Shown here one piece after another: positions 40,896 to 49,705 of a stretch of 64,000 nt of DNA. Source of the stretch: Streptomyces koelreuteriae (GTDB lineage: Bacteria > Actinomycetota > Actinomycetes > Streptomycetales > Streptomycetaceae). Position 1 is the first letter of the stretch. Every line of letters begins with the position of its first letter. The position numbers and the translations under genes were made by a program. The stretch is taken from the NCBI RefSeq assembly GCF_018604545.1, contig NZ_CP075896.1, forward strand, positions 8,432,001 through 8,496,000, read 5' to 3'. The notes under the pieces are model-generated. The model was not told where the DNA came from, ran no database searches, and saw only the letters and a program-made list of their open reading frames with translations.

Positions 40896-40914
40896 TATCT
40901 GCGTGACGCAGATA
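40896..40914. promoter_or_regulatory. Perfect palindromic operator between SnoaL and MarR genes
   Basis: TATCTGCGT-G-ACGCAGATA is a perfect 9-bp palindrome around one base. A further half copy TCTGCGTCAC lies at 40882-40891. The right arm overlaps TATAAG (40913-40918), a -10 for the MarR gene. A MarR dimer bound here would control both directions. Confidence 0.75.
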
Positions 40915-40936
40915 TAAGTAGACGTGAGGACGATTC

Positions 40937-41404
40937 GTGTCAAACCGAACCCGCGGGGAGCTGGTCGCGGCGGTCACCGCGACGGCGCGGCGTCACCACG
41001 CCGCCTACACGCTGTTCAACCAGGCCATGGCCGAACACCTCGGCCTCCACCCCACCGACCTGCAGTGCGTGAGCCTGCTCGCCCTGGAACCCGGCCCTCG
41101 CACTACGGGGGAGATCGCGGAGCTGACCGGGCTGACCTCCGGATCGGCCACCCGCCTCGTCGACCGCCTCCAGAAGGCCGGCCTCGCCGAACGCCATGCC
41201 GACCCCCACGACCGGCGCAAGATGCTGGTCTCCCTCACCAGCGGCCGCACCCCCGAGATCGAAGCCGCCTGGAGCACCCCCGGGGAAGCCTTCGACGAGG
41301 CATTGGACTACTTCACTGACGACGAACTCATCGTGATCGAGCGGTACTTGCGCCGCACCACTGACGTGGGAGCGGAACAGACGGCACGCCTGCGCACGGG
41401 CTGA
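40937..41404 (+). CDS. MarR-family transcriptional regulator
   Basis: A 155-residue winged-helix regulator starting at GTG 40937. The core TTGEIAELTGLTSGSATRLVDRLQKAGLAERHADPHDRRKMLVSLT has the DxRxxx wing. The N-terminal helix (RRHHAAYTLFNQAMAEHLGLHPTDLQCVSLL) is the dimer and ligand part. The palindrome at 40896-40914 is its probable operator, controlling itself and the SnoaL-like gene. Confidence 0.9.
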   Translation: MSNRTRGELVAAVTATARRHHAAYTLFNQAMAEHLGLHPTDLQCVSLLALEPGPRTTGEIAELTGLTSGSATRLVDRLQKAGLAERHADPHDRRKMLVSLTSGRTPEIEAAWSTPGEAFDEALDYFTDDELIVIERYLRRTTDVGAEQTARLRTG

Positions 41405-41416
41405 CCCGACGTCGAC

Positions 41417-41447
41417 CCGGCCGCCGCCGGAGTGGTCAAGCGGCCGG
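41417..41447. terminator. Hairpin between convergent MarR and LLM genes
   Basis: CCGGCCGC (41417-41424) and GCGGCCGG (41440-41447) form an 8-bp stem with a 15-base loop, overlapping the last codons of the LLM gene. A weak bidirectional terminator candidate. Confidence 0.35.
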
Positions 41448-42464
41448 TCGCCATCCCAGCGCCGGTCCGAGCCTCGTCGCCATGTCCGTGAGGATCTGGA
41501 GATAGTCCTCGTGCTCGAACGTGAACGGCAGGGCGAACGCGACCTCGTCGACCTCTCGGAACGCGGCGTGGGCGTGGAGTCGCTCGGCGATCTCGGTCGA
41601 GGTGCCCACCAGGTCCGGTGCGAACAGGAGTCGGGCCGGGCCCTGGGGTTCGGTCGTGCGAGGGGTGCGCTCGGCGGCGTACTTCTCGTAGCGGGCGCGC
41701 TGGTCGGGGGAGGCGGAGTCCGTCGGGATGACGACCAGGCCCTGCGAGACCCGGGCGGCGTCGCCGTCGGGGTGGGCGGCGCGGAAGGCGTGGATGTGGG
41801 AGAGCTGGATCTGGGCGAAGTCGTGGGGCCCTTCGGGGGCTTCGGCCTTGACGACGCTGCTGGTGAGGAGGTTCATGCCGTGCTCGCCCGCCCAGCGGGC
41901 CGAGTGCAGGCTGCCGGCGCCGTACCACAGGCGGTGGCCCAGGCCGGGGGAGTGCGGCTGCACCTGCTGCGAGAAGACCTCGAAGCCTTCCCGCCCGCCG
42001 AAGTCCGTCGCCGGCTTGCCCCGCACGAAGTCCAGCAGCCGCTCCACCCGCCCGTGTCCAAAGTCCTCCGCTTCGGCCGTGTCCGGGTAGAGCGCGCCCT
42101 TGACCTGGTCGAAGTGCATCGGCGGGCCCACACTGACGCCCGGGTTGAGCCGGCCGCCGGACAGCAGGTCGACGGTGGCCAGATCCTCGGCCAGCCGCAG
42201 CGGGTTCTCCCAGCCCAGCGGGGTGACCGCCGTGCCGAGTTCGATGCGGCGGGTCCGCTGCGAGGCCGCGGCCAGGACCGCTACGGGCGAGGAGATGCCG
42301 TACTGGAGGTGGCGGTGGCGTACCCACGCACTGTCGAAGCCGAGCCGCTCGCCCAGCTCGATGATCTCCAGCGTGGACTCGTGGCCACGGCGTGGATCCG
42401 CCTCGTCGAACAGTCCGATGGTCAGGAAACCCAGCTTGCGCAGCGGTCGTGAGGTCGGTGGCAC
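41436..42464 (-). CDS. LLM-class flavin/F420-dependent oxidoreductase
   Basis: A 342-residue luciferase-like monooxygenase. GTG 42464 follows GGAGGG. Motifs: LGFDSAWVRHRHLQYGISSPVAVLAAASQRTRRIELGTAVTPLGWENPLRLAEDLATVDLLSGGRL, a classic N-terminal half of the barrel, and LFAPDLVGTSTEIAERL near the end. Whether it uses FMN or F420 cannot be decided by eye. No neighbouring pathway genes indicate a substrate. Confidence 0.9.
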   Translation of the reverse strand: MPPTSRPLRKLGFLTIGLFDEADPRRGHESTLEIIELGERLGFDSAWVRHRHLQYGISSPVAVLAAASQRTRRIELGTAVTPLGWENPLRLAEDLATVDLLSGGRLNPGVSVGPPMHFDQVKGALYPDTAEAEDFGHGRVERLLDFVRGKPATDFGGREGFEVFSQQVQPHSPGLGHRLWYGAGSLHSARWAGEHGMNLLTSSVVKAEAPEGPHDFAQIQLSHIHAFRAAHPDGDAARVSQGLVVIPTDSASPDQRARYEKYAAERTPRTTEPQGPARLLFAPDLVGTSTEIAERLHAHAAFREVDEVAFALPFTFEHEDYLQILTDMATRLGPALGWRPAA

Positions 42465-42543
42465 GGACCCTCCGTCATTGAATGTTCAAGGGGTATGGCT
42501 GTGTCAACCCCGCGATGGCCCGCCCTGTTCCCGCCGCCCCGGG

Positions 42544-44049
42544 TCAGCTCAGCGGGATCGTCACCTCGTCCTCGACCGGCGGGGAGATCTCCTGGGCGCG
42601 GTCACCGGTGGCGGCGTAGCAGCGCAGGCGGACCGAGTCCGGGGAGACGTCCAGACGCAGGAAGCACTTGAAGAACGGCGGGCTGTAGGTCGCCGAACTC
42701 GGCGAGAACAGCGACGTGTAGATCTTCCGCACGGGCAGCCGGAACCGCTTGGCCTTGTCGGGCCGGCGCCCGGTGCCGAGCAGCCCGGCGACCAGACGGA
42801 CGCGCCGGGTGACACGGGTCGAAGCGGCCGGCGAGCGGGCGGGCTGGATACCGAGGCGCTCGGCGATCACGGCCGTCGCCTCGGCCTCGGTGAGGGTGAA
42901 GAAGCGGCGCATGCGCAGCCGGTGGCCGTAGAGCCGGCTGTAGAAGGCGAGGGAGTCGCCGCGCAGCGGATAGCAGCGGAAGTCCTGCTCGGTGACGTCC
43001 GCGACGGAGACGCGCGGGATGGTGTGGGTGGCGTGCATGAACGCCCCGCCGCCGCCCGCGACCACGTACTGCAGGGTGCGTCCGTCGTCCAGCCGGACGG
43101 GATAGCGCTGGTAGTTGTGGATGTCGCCGCCGATCGCCGCCACATAGTGGTGCGCGGGGTCGCGGACGATGTCGTCGACCGTGCCGCCCCCTTCGATGGC
43201 GCACGGCTCGTGCCTGCCGTCCACGTACAGGGGCGAGCCGGTGACCAGGATCTTCGGGCGTGGCCCCTGGGAGACCTCGCGCAGCCAGGCGCCCTGCTCG
43301 GCGTCGAGGGTGCCCAGCAGACCCGTGTCGATGCCGATGATCCGCACCGGACCGGCGTCGATCGCCCAGTACGGGCCCGGCTGGACGGCGTGCTGGGCGG
43401 GGGAGGAGCGCAACTTGCGGGCCTCGGCCAGGTGTTGCCCGTCGTCCGGACGCGCCTTGTGCCACAGCAGGGACCGCAGCCAGGCCCGGCTGAGGGGACG
43501 CGGCCGGGGCTCGGGCGGCAGCGGCGGGGCGTCGTCGCAGAAGACGCGCATGAAGCCGCCGAGGTCCTCGTACCAGTCGTGGTTGCCGGGTATCGCGTAG
43601 ATCGGCGCCTGGTAGTCCTGGTACGGGCGGAAGAACTTGGTGTCGTAGTCGTCCGCGCTGCCCACCGGGTAGATCACGTCGCTGGCCAGTACCGCGAAGC
43701 TGGTGTCCTGACCGGTCTTCAGAAAGCCCGGCACGACGGCGTACTGGGGGTCGTCGCCCTCGCCGGTGTCGCCGATGACCAGGAAGGAGAAACGGTCCGG
43801 CTCCTCACGCCGGATCACCTTGTCGGCCGGTGCGCCGCCGGCCTCGCGCTGCGCCACCCACCGGCCGCGTATTCGCCCGGTGGGGTCGCCGAACCAGGAG
43901 GCCAGCACGCCGTTGCGGGCGGCCCACAGCGTCTTCGGGTTCAGCCAGGAGATCTTCTCGACCCGCTGCGGCATCAACTGCTGGTACGCGCCGCGTTCGG
44001 TGCTGTTCCAGCCTGCGCCTTCGGCGGTATCGCGTGAGGAGTCAGACAC
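42544..44049 (-). CDS. Calcineurin-like metallophosphoesterase
   Basis: A 501-residue protein. Metal-binding motifs: FLVIGDTGEGDDP (about residue 90), a variant second motif LASDVIYPVGSADDYD, YAIPGNHDWYED, and the later GGDIHNYQRYP. There is no signal peptide; GTG 44049 gives a cytoplasmic protein, though a weakly supported start leaves this open. The long C-terminal part (KIYTSLFSPSSATYSPPFFKCFLRLDV) is not part of the catalytic core and is of unknown role. Substrate not known. Confidence 0.88.
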   Translation of the reverse strand: MSDSSRDTAEGAGWNSTERGAYQQLMPQRVEKISWLNPKTLWAARNGVLASWFGDPTGRIRGRWVAQREAGGAPADKVIRREEPDRFSFLVIGDTGEGDDPQYAVVPGFLKTGQDTSFAVLASDVIYPVGSADDYDTKFFRPYQDYQAPIYAIPGNHDWYEDLGGFMRVFCDDAPPLPPEPRPRPLSRAWLRSLLWHKARPDDGQHLAEARKLRSSPAQHAVQPGPYWAIDAGPVRIIGIDTGLLGTLDAEQGAWLREVSQGPRPKILVTGSPLYVDGRHEPCAIEGGGTVDDIVRDPAHHYVAAIGGDIHNYQRYPVRLDDGRTLQYVVAGGGGAFMHATHTIPRVSVADVTEQDFRCYPLRGDSLAFYSRLYGHRLRMRRFFTLTEAEATAVIAERLGIQPARSPAASTRVTRRVRLVAGLLGTGRRPDKAKRFRLPVRKIYTSLFSPSSATYSPPFFKCFLRLDVSPDSVRLRCYAATGDRAQEISPPVEDEVTIPLS

Positions 44050-44095
44050 CGATGCACCGTAACAATCGATCCAGAAGCCGTCCGAGGCGGGTTCG

Positions 44096-44941
44096 TCAGC
44101 GCTTTCGGGTGGGCCACGCCGGTCCGCGCCGCGAACCGCGGTGCGACGCGTCGGAGTTGGCGGCCGAGCCCTTCGCGGACGCGTCCTGGTGCGCTACGGG
44201 AGGCCGTTCGCCCTGCACCAGCATCGGATCGAACATCACCACCACCCCGGCCAGCAGCAGGAAGACGACCGGCCCCAGCAGCATCGGCAGCAGCAACGAC
44301 ATGGGCGAGTCACCGGCCCACGTCCCGCCTGGCGTGTCGTGCACATGGACGCTGACGGCGGCCATGCCCGTGTAGTGCATCCCGGACACCGCCACCCCCA
44401 TCACCAGGCTCGCCCCGAGACTCATCAGCAGGCTGCGGATCGTGACGGCCGACCACAGCGCGGCGGTCGCGGCCGCGATGGCGATCAGCACGGACAGCGC
44501 GACACCGAGCGGGTCGTAACCGACGTCGCCGTTCAGCCGCATCGCCGCCATGCCCAGGTAGTGCATCGTCGCGACGCCCAGGCCCGTGACGGTCCCCGCG
44601 ACCGCCAGGACCGTGCGGCCCGTGCCGCGGTAGCCGACGATGAACACGCCGATGCCGACCACGACGACGGCCACGACGAGACTGAGCACCGTCGTGGCCG
44701 CGTCGTAGCGGATCCGGGTCTCCTTCACGTGGAAGCCGATCATGGCGATGAAGTGCATCGTCCAGATGCCGCACCCGATGGAGGCGGCGCCTAACGCCAG
44801 CCAGCCGGGCTTCCAGGATCGCGTGTCGAGCAGCGAGCGCACGATGCACCGCAGCCCAAGTGCCCCTCCCAGACAAGCCATCAGATAGGCCGCAACCGGG
44901 GTCACCGCACCGTAGCGGAACCCGTCGACCGTGCCGTCCAT
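44096..44941 (-). CDS. MHYT-domain integral membrane sensor, TTA codon
   Basis: A 281-residue protein with about seven transmembrane helices. ATG 44941 follows GGGGGGAG. Variants of the MHYT motif occur three times: TMHFIAM, TMHYLGMAAMR and GMHYTGMAAVS. MHYT domains are proposed to bind copper and sense oxygen, CO or NO. No output domain follows; the tail is a short hydrophilic Ser/Arg-rich segment. Codon 50 is TTA (44792-44794 on the plus strand as TAA), so translation should need the bldA tRNA, pointing to late-stage expression. Confidence 0.9.
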   Translation of the reverse strand: MDGTVDGFRYGAVTPVAAYLMACLGGALGLRCIVRSLLDTRSWKPGWLALGAASIGCGIWTMHFIAMIGFHVKETRIRYDAATTVLSLVVAVVVVGIGVFIVGYRGTGRTVLAVAGTVTGLGVATMHYLGMAAMRLNGDVGYDPLGVALSVLIAIAAATAALWSAVTIRSLLMSLGASLVMGVAVSGMHYTGMAAVSVHVHDTPGGTWAGDSPMSLLLPMLLGPVVFLLLAGVVVMFDPMLVQGERPPVAHQDASAKGSAANSDASHRGSRRGPAWPTRKR

Positions 44942-45063
44942 GAGCCAACTCCCCCCAGAGTCTTGGCTGGTGTGGAGGCAAGGTCTACGTGCAGTGGACA
45001 CGTGAAAGCAAGCCCTTACCGTCGGTAGATCAACAACTTCCGTTCATCGGCAGTCGACTTCGG

Positions 45064-45819
45064 TCAGAATGTGCGCTTCAGGAGGTCGAGCAGTGCCGCC
45101 CAATGCCGCTCGTCGCCCTCCTGGTGGTATGACGCCGTGTCGGACTGCGTGAAACCGTGGGGCGCGCCCGCGTACACCTCGCAGCGGTGGCGCACGCCCG
45201 CGGCCGTCAGGGCCTCCTCCAGGCGATCGATCTGCTCCGGCGGCAGCGAGGGGTCCTCGTCGGCGTGGCCGAAGTACAGCTCGGCGGTGATCGCGCCCGC
45301 CACCAGGTGCGGGCTGTCCGGCGTGTCCGTCGCCAGCCGACCGCCGTGGAAGCCGGCCGCGGCCGCGACCCGCTCCGGGTAGGTGCCGGCGGTGAGCAGC
45401 GAGAGCCGGGCGCCCATGCAGTAGCCGGTCAGCGCGACCGGGCCGTCGGCCACCGCGGGAGACTCGGCCAGCCAGCCCAGATAGGCGGCGGCGTCCCGCA
45501 TCGCGACGTCCGGCGTCAGGGTCCGCATGACCGGCATGATGCGCTCGAATATCTCCGGACGCGCCCCCGGGTCGATGAACTCGGGAAGATCGAACAGCGG
45601 AGCGCGGCCGTGCCGGTGGAACACGTTCGGCACCAGCACCGTGTAGCCCTCACCGGCCAGCCGGTCGGCCATGGACCGCAGCCGCGGACGCAGGCCGAAG
45701 GCGTCCATGTAGAGCAGGACCGCCGGATGGGCGGCCCCGTCGTCGGGACGGGCCAGATACGCGTCCGCGGTGCCGTCCCCGGTGGGGATGTCGACAGCGG
45801 TTCCCTGTACGGCGGTCAT
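45064..45819 (-). CDS. Dienelactone hydrolase family protein
   Basis: A 251-residue alpha/beta hydrolase. ATG 45819 has GAGAGG upstream. The nucleophile is cysteine in TGYCMGARLS, as in true dienelactone hydrolases, with acid and base in FGHADEDPSLPPEQ and YAGAPHGFTQ. PAVLLYMDAFGLRPRLRSMADRLAGEGY matches the oxyanion-hole segment. It would hydrolyse an ester or lactone; no aromatic degradation genes are near. Confidence 0.92.
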   Translation of the reverse strand: MTAVQGTAVDIPTGDGTADAYLARPDDGAAHPAVLLYMDAFGLRPRLRSMADRLAGEGYTVLVPNVFHRHGRAPLFDLPEFIDPGARPEIFERIMPVMRTLTPDVAMRDAAAYLGWLAESPAVADGPVALTGYCMGARLSLLTAGTYPERVAAAAGFHGGRLATDTPDSPHLVAGAITAELYFGHADEDPSLPPEQIDRLEEALTAAGVRHRCEVYAGAPHGFTQSDTASYHQEGDERHWAALLDLLKRTF

Positions 45820-46013
45820 GGCTGGGCTGCCTCTCTGCGGGGGTGTCGGAGCTGCGGGGCCGCGGACCCGCGAGGTGTCGGACCCGCGGGATCCCGGCCC
45901 GGGACCCGTCCGTGTGACCGGGCGGATCACGGGCATCGTGACACGCGCTTTCCCGGGGCATTTCGCCCACCCCCCGCACACGGTTGAACCGTGAACGGCC
46001 CTTGGTGTGCCGT

Positions 46014-46634
46014 TTACTCGAACCGCGAGGTGTCGCCCGCGCCGTGCCGTACGATCTCCGCCTCCCCGCCGGAGAAGTCGATGACCGTCGTCGGCTCGGT
46101 GCCGCAGTCGCCGGAGTCCACCACCCCGTCCAGGACGTGGTCGAGCTCGTCCTTGATCTCCCAGCCCTGCGTCATCGGCTCCTCCTCGCCGGGCAGCAGC
46201 AGCGTGCTGGACAGCAGCGGCTCACCGAGCTCGGCGAGCAGGGCCTGGGTGACGACATGGTCCGGGATCCGGACGCCGACCGTCTTCTTCTTGGGGTGCT
46301 GCAGCATGCGCGGCACCTCCTTCGTCGCCGGCAGGATGAACGTGTAACTGCCGGGCGTCGACGCCTTGATCGCGCGGAACACGTCCTTGTCGACCCGTAC
46401 GAACTGGCCGAGCTGCGCGAAGTCCTGGCACACGAGGGTGAAGTGGTGCCGGTCGTCCAGCTTGCGGATCGATCGGATCCGGTCGATGCCGTCACGGCTG
46501 CCCAGGCGGCAGCCCAGTGCGTAACAGGAGTCCGTGGGGTAGGCGACAAGAGCGTCCGCGCGGATGCTGTCGGCGATCTGGCCGATGGTGCGCGGCTGGG
46601 GGTTGTCGGGGTGCACGTCGTAGTACTTCGCCAT
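46014..46634 (-). CDS. YrdC/Sua5/YciO-family protein
   Basis: A 206-residue YrdC-like protein. The nucleotide and threonine-binding face is seen in ADALVAYPTDSCYALGCRLGSRDGIDRIRSIRKLDDRHHFTLVCQD, and VGVRIPDHVVTQALLAELGEPLLSSTLLLPGEEEP matches the distal part. This sequence is nearer to the YciO branch than to essential TsaC/Sua5 proteins, so a role in tRNA threonylcarbamoyl-adenosine synthesis is possible but not certain. The gene is alone. Confidence 0.88.
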   Translation of the reverse strand: MAKYYDVHPDNPQPRTIGQIADSIRADALVAYPTDSCYALGCRLGSRDGIDRIRSIRKLDDRHHFTLVCQDFAQLGQFVRVDKDVFRAIKASTPGSYTFILPATKEVPRMLQHPKKKTVGVRIPDHVVTQALLAELGEPLLSSTLLLPGEEEPMTQGWEIKDELDHVLDGVVDSGDCGTEPTTVIDFSGGEAEIVRHGAGDTSRFE

Positions 46635-46770
46635 CTGCCGAGCTTATGCCCCCGCGCGGGCAGGTGGCGCGGGGTGGGGATTCGGCCCGGGATGAGTGGG
46701 TGACACCGCCTGAGGTAACGTCCCCGACCGGTGCGCCGGAGGCGGTGCGAGGAGCGAGGGGAAGGCCCAG

Positions 46771-48264
46771 GTGGCTGGCCGAGAGGACGGGAACCGGCAG
46801 CAGGAGACGCCGGCCGGCGCGGGTCCGGCGTGGGCGGAGGAACTGCTCGAGCATCTGCGCCCGGCGGGACGCGACGTCCGCAGAGTCGTCGCCTGGCTCT
46901 CCGGCGCCGTGCGCGGATCGGTGGCCCTGCAGGACGCCGCCGGCAATCTCATCGCCGGGAACCGGCTGCCGCTGGACGAGGACCTCGTCACGGACATCAC
47001 CGCGGGCCGGATCGCCTCGGCCGCCTGGGAGAGCCGGGAGCGCTACCTGCGCCTGGTCCGGGTGGAACACCCCTCCCACGCGTGCGTCCTGGCCGTCTCC
47101 CGGGTGACCCCCTTCGACCGGCGGGCCTCCGACGTGGTCACCCACACCGCCCAGGTGATCGAGCTCCTGCTGACGGCGCGCGAATCGACCGCGGCGGGGC
47201 ACCGGCTCCGGCGGGCCACCTCCGACCTGCGCCTGGCCATCCTGCAACTGCTCATGGTCGAGGACACCGTCGCCGCCCGCCGCGTCGCCGCCGGGCTCTG
47301 GCCCGGACTGCTCGACGCCGAAACGGCCTGCGTGTACGTGGTCGAGTCCGGCCCCGCCGTACGCGACCGCGTCGCCGAGGAGTGCCTGGACAGCACCGGG
47401 GAGGAGGCCCTGGTCGTGCGCTGCCCGGCCATGGACGGGCACGTGATCGTCGTCAGCCCCCGGGACGCCACGCGCGAGGCGCTGCGGTCACTGGTGGGAC
47501 GCCACCCGGACCTCTTCCTCGGAGGCAGCGTCCGGCAGAGCCTGGCCCGGACCGCCACCGCCTACGGACAGGCCGTCAGCGCCCTCGCCGTCGCCCACTT
47601 CCGGCCCGACAAGACGGCCGTGTACGCCGAGCGCACCCACCCGGAACGGTTGATGGACCCGGTGGCGCTGCGCGACTGGACGTCCCGCGTGCTGCGCCCG
47701 CTCGACACGCTGCCGCACCACACCCGCGCCGAACTGCTCGCCACCAGCCGGCTCGGCCTGGAGTTCACCGCCGTCAACGCCGCCAAGGTCCTCGGCGTCA
47801 GCCGCAACACCGTGCGCGCCCGCATGGAACGCGTCGAAGGCCTGCTCGGCACGGACTTCGCCGACCTCACCGTCCGGGCCGTCGTCCACCTGGCGCTCAA
47901 CACCCAGATCGGGCTGCCCGACGCGCAGCTGGCGAGCGACACCGGCAACCCCGGACTCCGCTTCTGCGACCTGCTGTCCGGGCCCGCCGTGCGCTCCTGG
48001 GCGCAGGACCTGCTGGGCCGGCTGGACGCGGACGCCAGGAACCCCCGCCGGACCCTGCGCACCTGGATCGCCGCCGGCGGCAACGCCGAACGGGCCGCGC
48101 AGACCCTGGGCGTGCACGCGCAGACCGTGCGCGAGCACGTCCGCAGCGCCGAACCCGTCCTGGAACGCCAGCTGCTGGCCGCAGGCACCGACCTGTACGA
48201 GGTGGTGCTCGCGCACCTGGCCGTAGGCGACCTCGACCTGCCGGTTTTCCACCGCCGCGACTGA
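46771..48264 (+). CDS. PucR-like helix-turn-helix regulator
   Basis: A 497-residue regulator starting at GTG 46771. An N-terminal GAF-like sensory part (about 30-130, VALQDAAGNLIAGN) is followed by a GGDEF-like remnant and two copies of a PucR-type helix-turn-helix: VNAAKVLGVSRNTVRARMERVEGLLG (about residue 335) and GGNAERAAQTLGVHAQTVREHVRSAEPVLE (about 445). A doubled DNA-binding region is unusual for PucR proteins. The target is not evident; P450 and conservon genes converge from the right. Confidence 0.85.
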   Translation: MAGREDGNRQQETPAGAGPAWAEELLEHLRPAGRDVRRVVAWLSGAVRGSVALQDAAGNLIAGNRLPLDEDLVTDITAGRIASAAWESRERYLRLVRVEHPSHACVLAVSRVTPFDRRASDVVTHTAQVIELLLTARESTAAGHRLRRATSDLRLAILQLLMVEDTVAARRVAAGLWPGLLDAETACVYVVESGPAVRDRVAEECLDSTGEEALVVRCPAMDGHVIVVSPRDATREALRSLVGRHPDLFLGGSVRQSLARTATAYGQAVSALAVAHFRPDKTAVYAERTHPERLMDPVALRDWTSRVLRPLDTLPHHTRAELLATSRLGLEFTAVNAAKVLGVSRNTVRARMERVEGLLGTDFADLTVRAVVHLALNTQIGLPDAQLASDTGNPGLRFCDLLSGPAVRSWAQDLLGRLDADARNPRRTLRTWIAAGGNAERAAQTLGVHAQTVREHVRSAEPVLERQLLAAGTDLYEVVLAHLAVGDLDLPVFHRRD

Positions 48265-48478
48265 CCTCTTTGCCTCAGGGGCAACCGGTTGGCCGGATGC
48301 GGGCGGGACGAAACCGGGTCAACCGGACTCAGCTGTGCACGGGTGAGCCTTGTTGAGCGCGCAACGGGCATCGACGCGGTTCACAAGGCCTCCGCCATGG
48401 ACGTAAGTTCAACGCACCGCGGGGGCACGACCGGAACGGGGGACCGGTCGCGCTCCCGCGAGCTGTCCGTCGGCCGCC

Positions 48479-49705
48479 TCAGCCCCGCAGCCGCACCGGG
48501 ATCTCCTGCCAGCCGAAGGCGATGAAGGACGGCACCTGCCGCAGGCCCTCGTCACCGGTGGCCAGGCTCAGGTCGGGGAAGCGGTCGAACAGGGCGGGCA
48601 GCGCGGTGAGCGCCTCCAGACGGGCCAGGGGTGCGCCGATGCACCGGTGGACCCCGATCCCGAACGCCAGATGGTCGTCGGCGGCGCGTGTGGCGTCGAA
48701 GAGGTCCGCGTCCGCGCCGTAGTGCTCGGGGTCGAGTCCCGCGGCGGCGTACGTCGTGATGATGGCGTCGCCGGCCGGGACGGTGACGTCGCCGACGGTG
48801 AGGTCGCTGACGGCGAACCGGAGCGGCAGCGAGGCGATCGACGGATGGGCGCGCAGCGTCTCGTCGACGACGGCGTCCCAGCCGATCTCCCCGGACCGCA
48901 CCGCGGCCAGCTGCTCGGGTCGCCGGAGCAGGGCCACGACCGCGTTGCCGATCAGATTGACGGTGGTCTCGAAGCCGGCCCCGATGACCAGCAGCAGCGT
49001 GTACAGCAGCTCCTCGTCGCTCAGCCGGTCGCCGTCCTCGTCCCGGACCCGGATCAGCTCCGTGGTCATGTCGTCGCCGGGGTGCGCCGCCTTGTGCGCG
49101 ATCAGCGCGGGCAGCACCGTACCGATCTGCCGCTGGACGGACGCCGCGTGCTCCGGGCTCGGGTCGGAGGTGTCCATGATGGCCGCGATCAACCGGGCGG
49201 TGTCCTCCCACAACTCGTCCGGCACACCGAACAGTTCGCAGATCAGCCGCATCGGCAGCGGATGGGCGAACCCCTCCCGGAGGTCCACGACCTCGTCGCC
49301 GTGGGCGTCGAGCGTGTCCAGCAGCTCCGCCGTGATCGCCTCCACCCGGGGCCGCATCGCCTCGGTGCGCCGGTGCGTGAAGCTGGGCGCCACCAGTTTG
49401 CGCAGCCGCGTGTGGTCCGTGCCGTACGTGGAGAGCATGTTGACCACGCCCACCCAGCCCAGGATCCAGCCCCAGGACGGGTGCTCGCCGACCTCGGGCC
49501 ACAGCCGCCAGTGCAGCCGCGGGTCCCTGCTCACCCGCGGATCGAGGATGAGCTCCTTCAGCGTGTCGTAGCGCGTGGGAGCCCAGGCGGGGATACCGCC
49601 GGGCAGCTCCACGGGCACGATCGGGCCGAGGGAGCGCAGCCGGGCGCTCTCGCCCGCTATGTCGGCGCCGAACGGGTCGAGGGCGATGCGGTCGGTCACG
49701 GTCAC
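48479..49705 (-). CDS. Cytochrome P450, CYP154-like (conservon P450 2)
   Basis: A 408-residue P450, last gene of the conservon operon. GTG 49705 overlaps the preceding stop and follows AGGAGG. All P450 hallmarks are present: I-helix GAGFETTVNLIGN, K-helix ETLR in VVDETLRAHPS, and heme loop HLAFGIGVHRCIG with ligand C355. Conservons of Streptomyces often end with a CYP157/CYP154 pair; the canonical motifs and last place suit CYP154. Substrate unknown; some CYP154 enzymes act on steroids or macrolides. Confidence 0.92.
   Translation of the reverse strand: MTVTDRIALDPFGADIAGESARLRSLGPIVPVELPGGIPAWAPTRYDTLKELILDPRVSRDPRLHWRLWPEVGEHPSWGWILGWVGVVNMLSTYGTDHTRLRKLVAPSFTHRRTEAMRPRVEAITAELLDTLDAHGDEVVDLREGFAHPLPMRLICELFGVPDELWEDTARLIAAIMDTSDPSPEHAASVQRQIGTVLPALIAHKAAHPGDDMTTELIRVRDEDGDRLSDEELLYTLLLVIGAGFETTVNLIGNAVVALLRRPEQLAAVRSGEIGWDAVVDETLRAHPSIASLPLRFAVSDLTVGDVTVPAGDAIITTYAAAGLDPEHYGADADLFDATRAADDHLAFGIGVHRCIGAPLARLEALTALPALFDRFPDLSLATGDEGLRQVPSFIAFGWQEIPVRLRG

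Noticed and set aside
48282..48291. CAACCGGTTG palindrome after the PucR-like gene
   Set aside because: Ten bases with no partner site or promoter; may be chance in GC-rich DNA.
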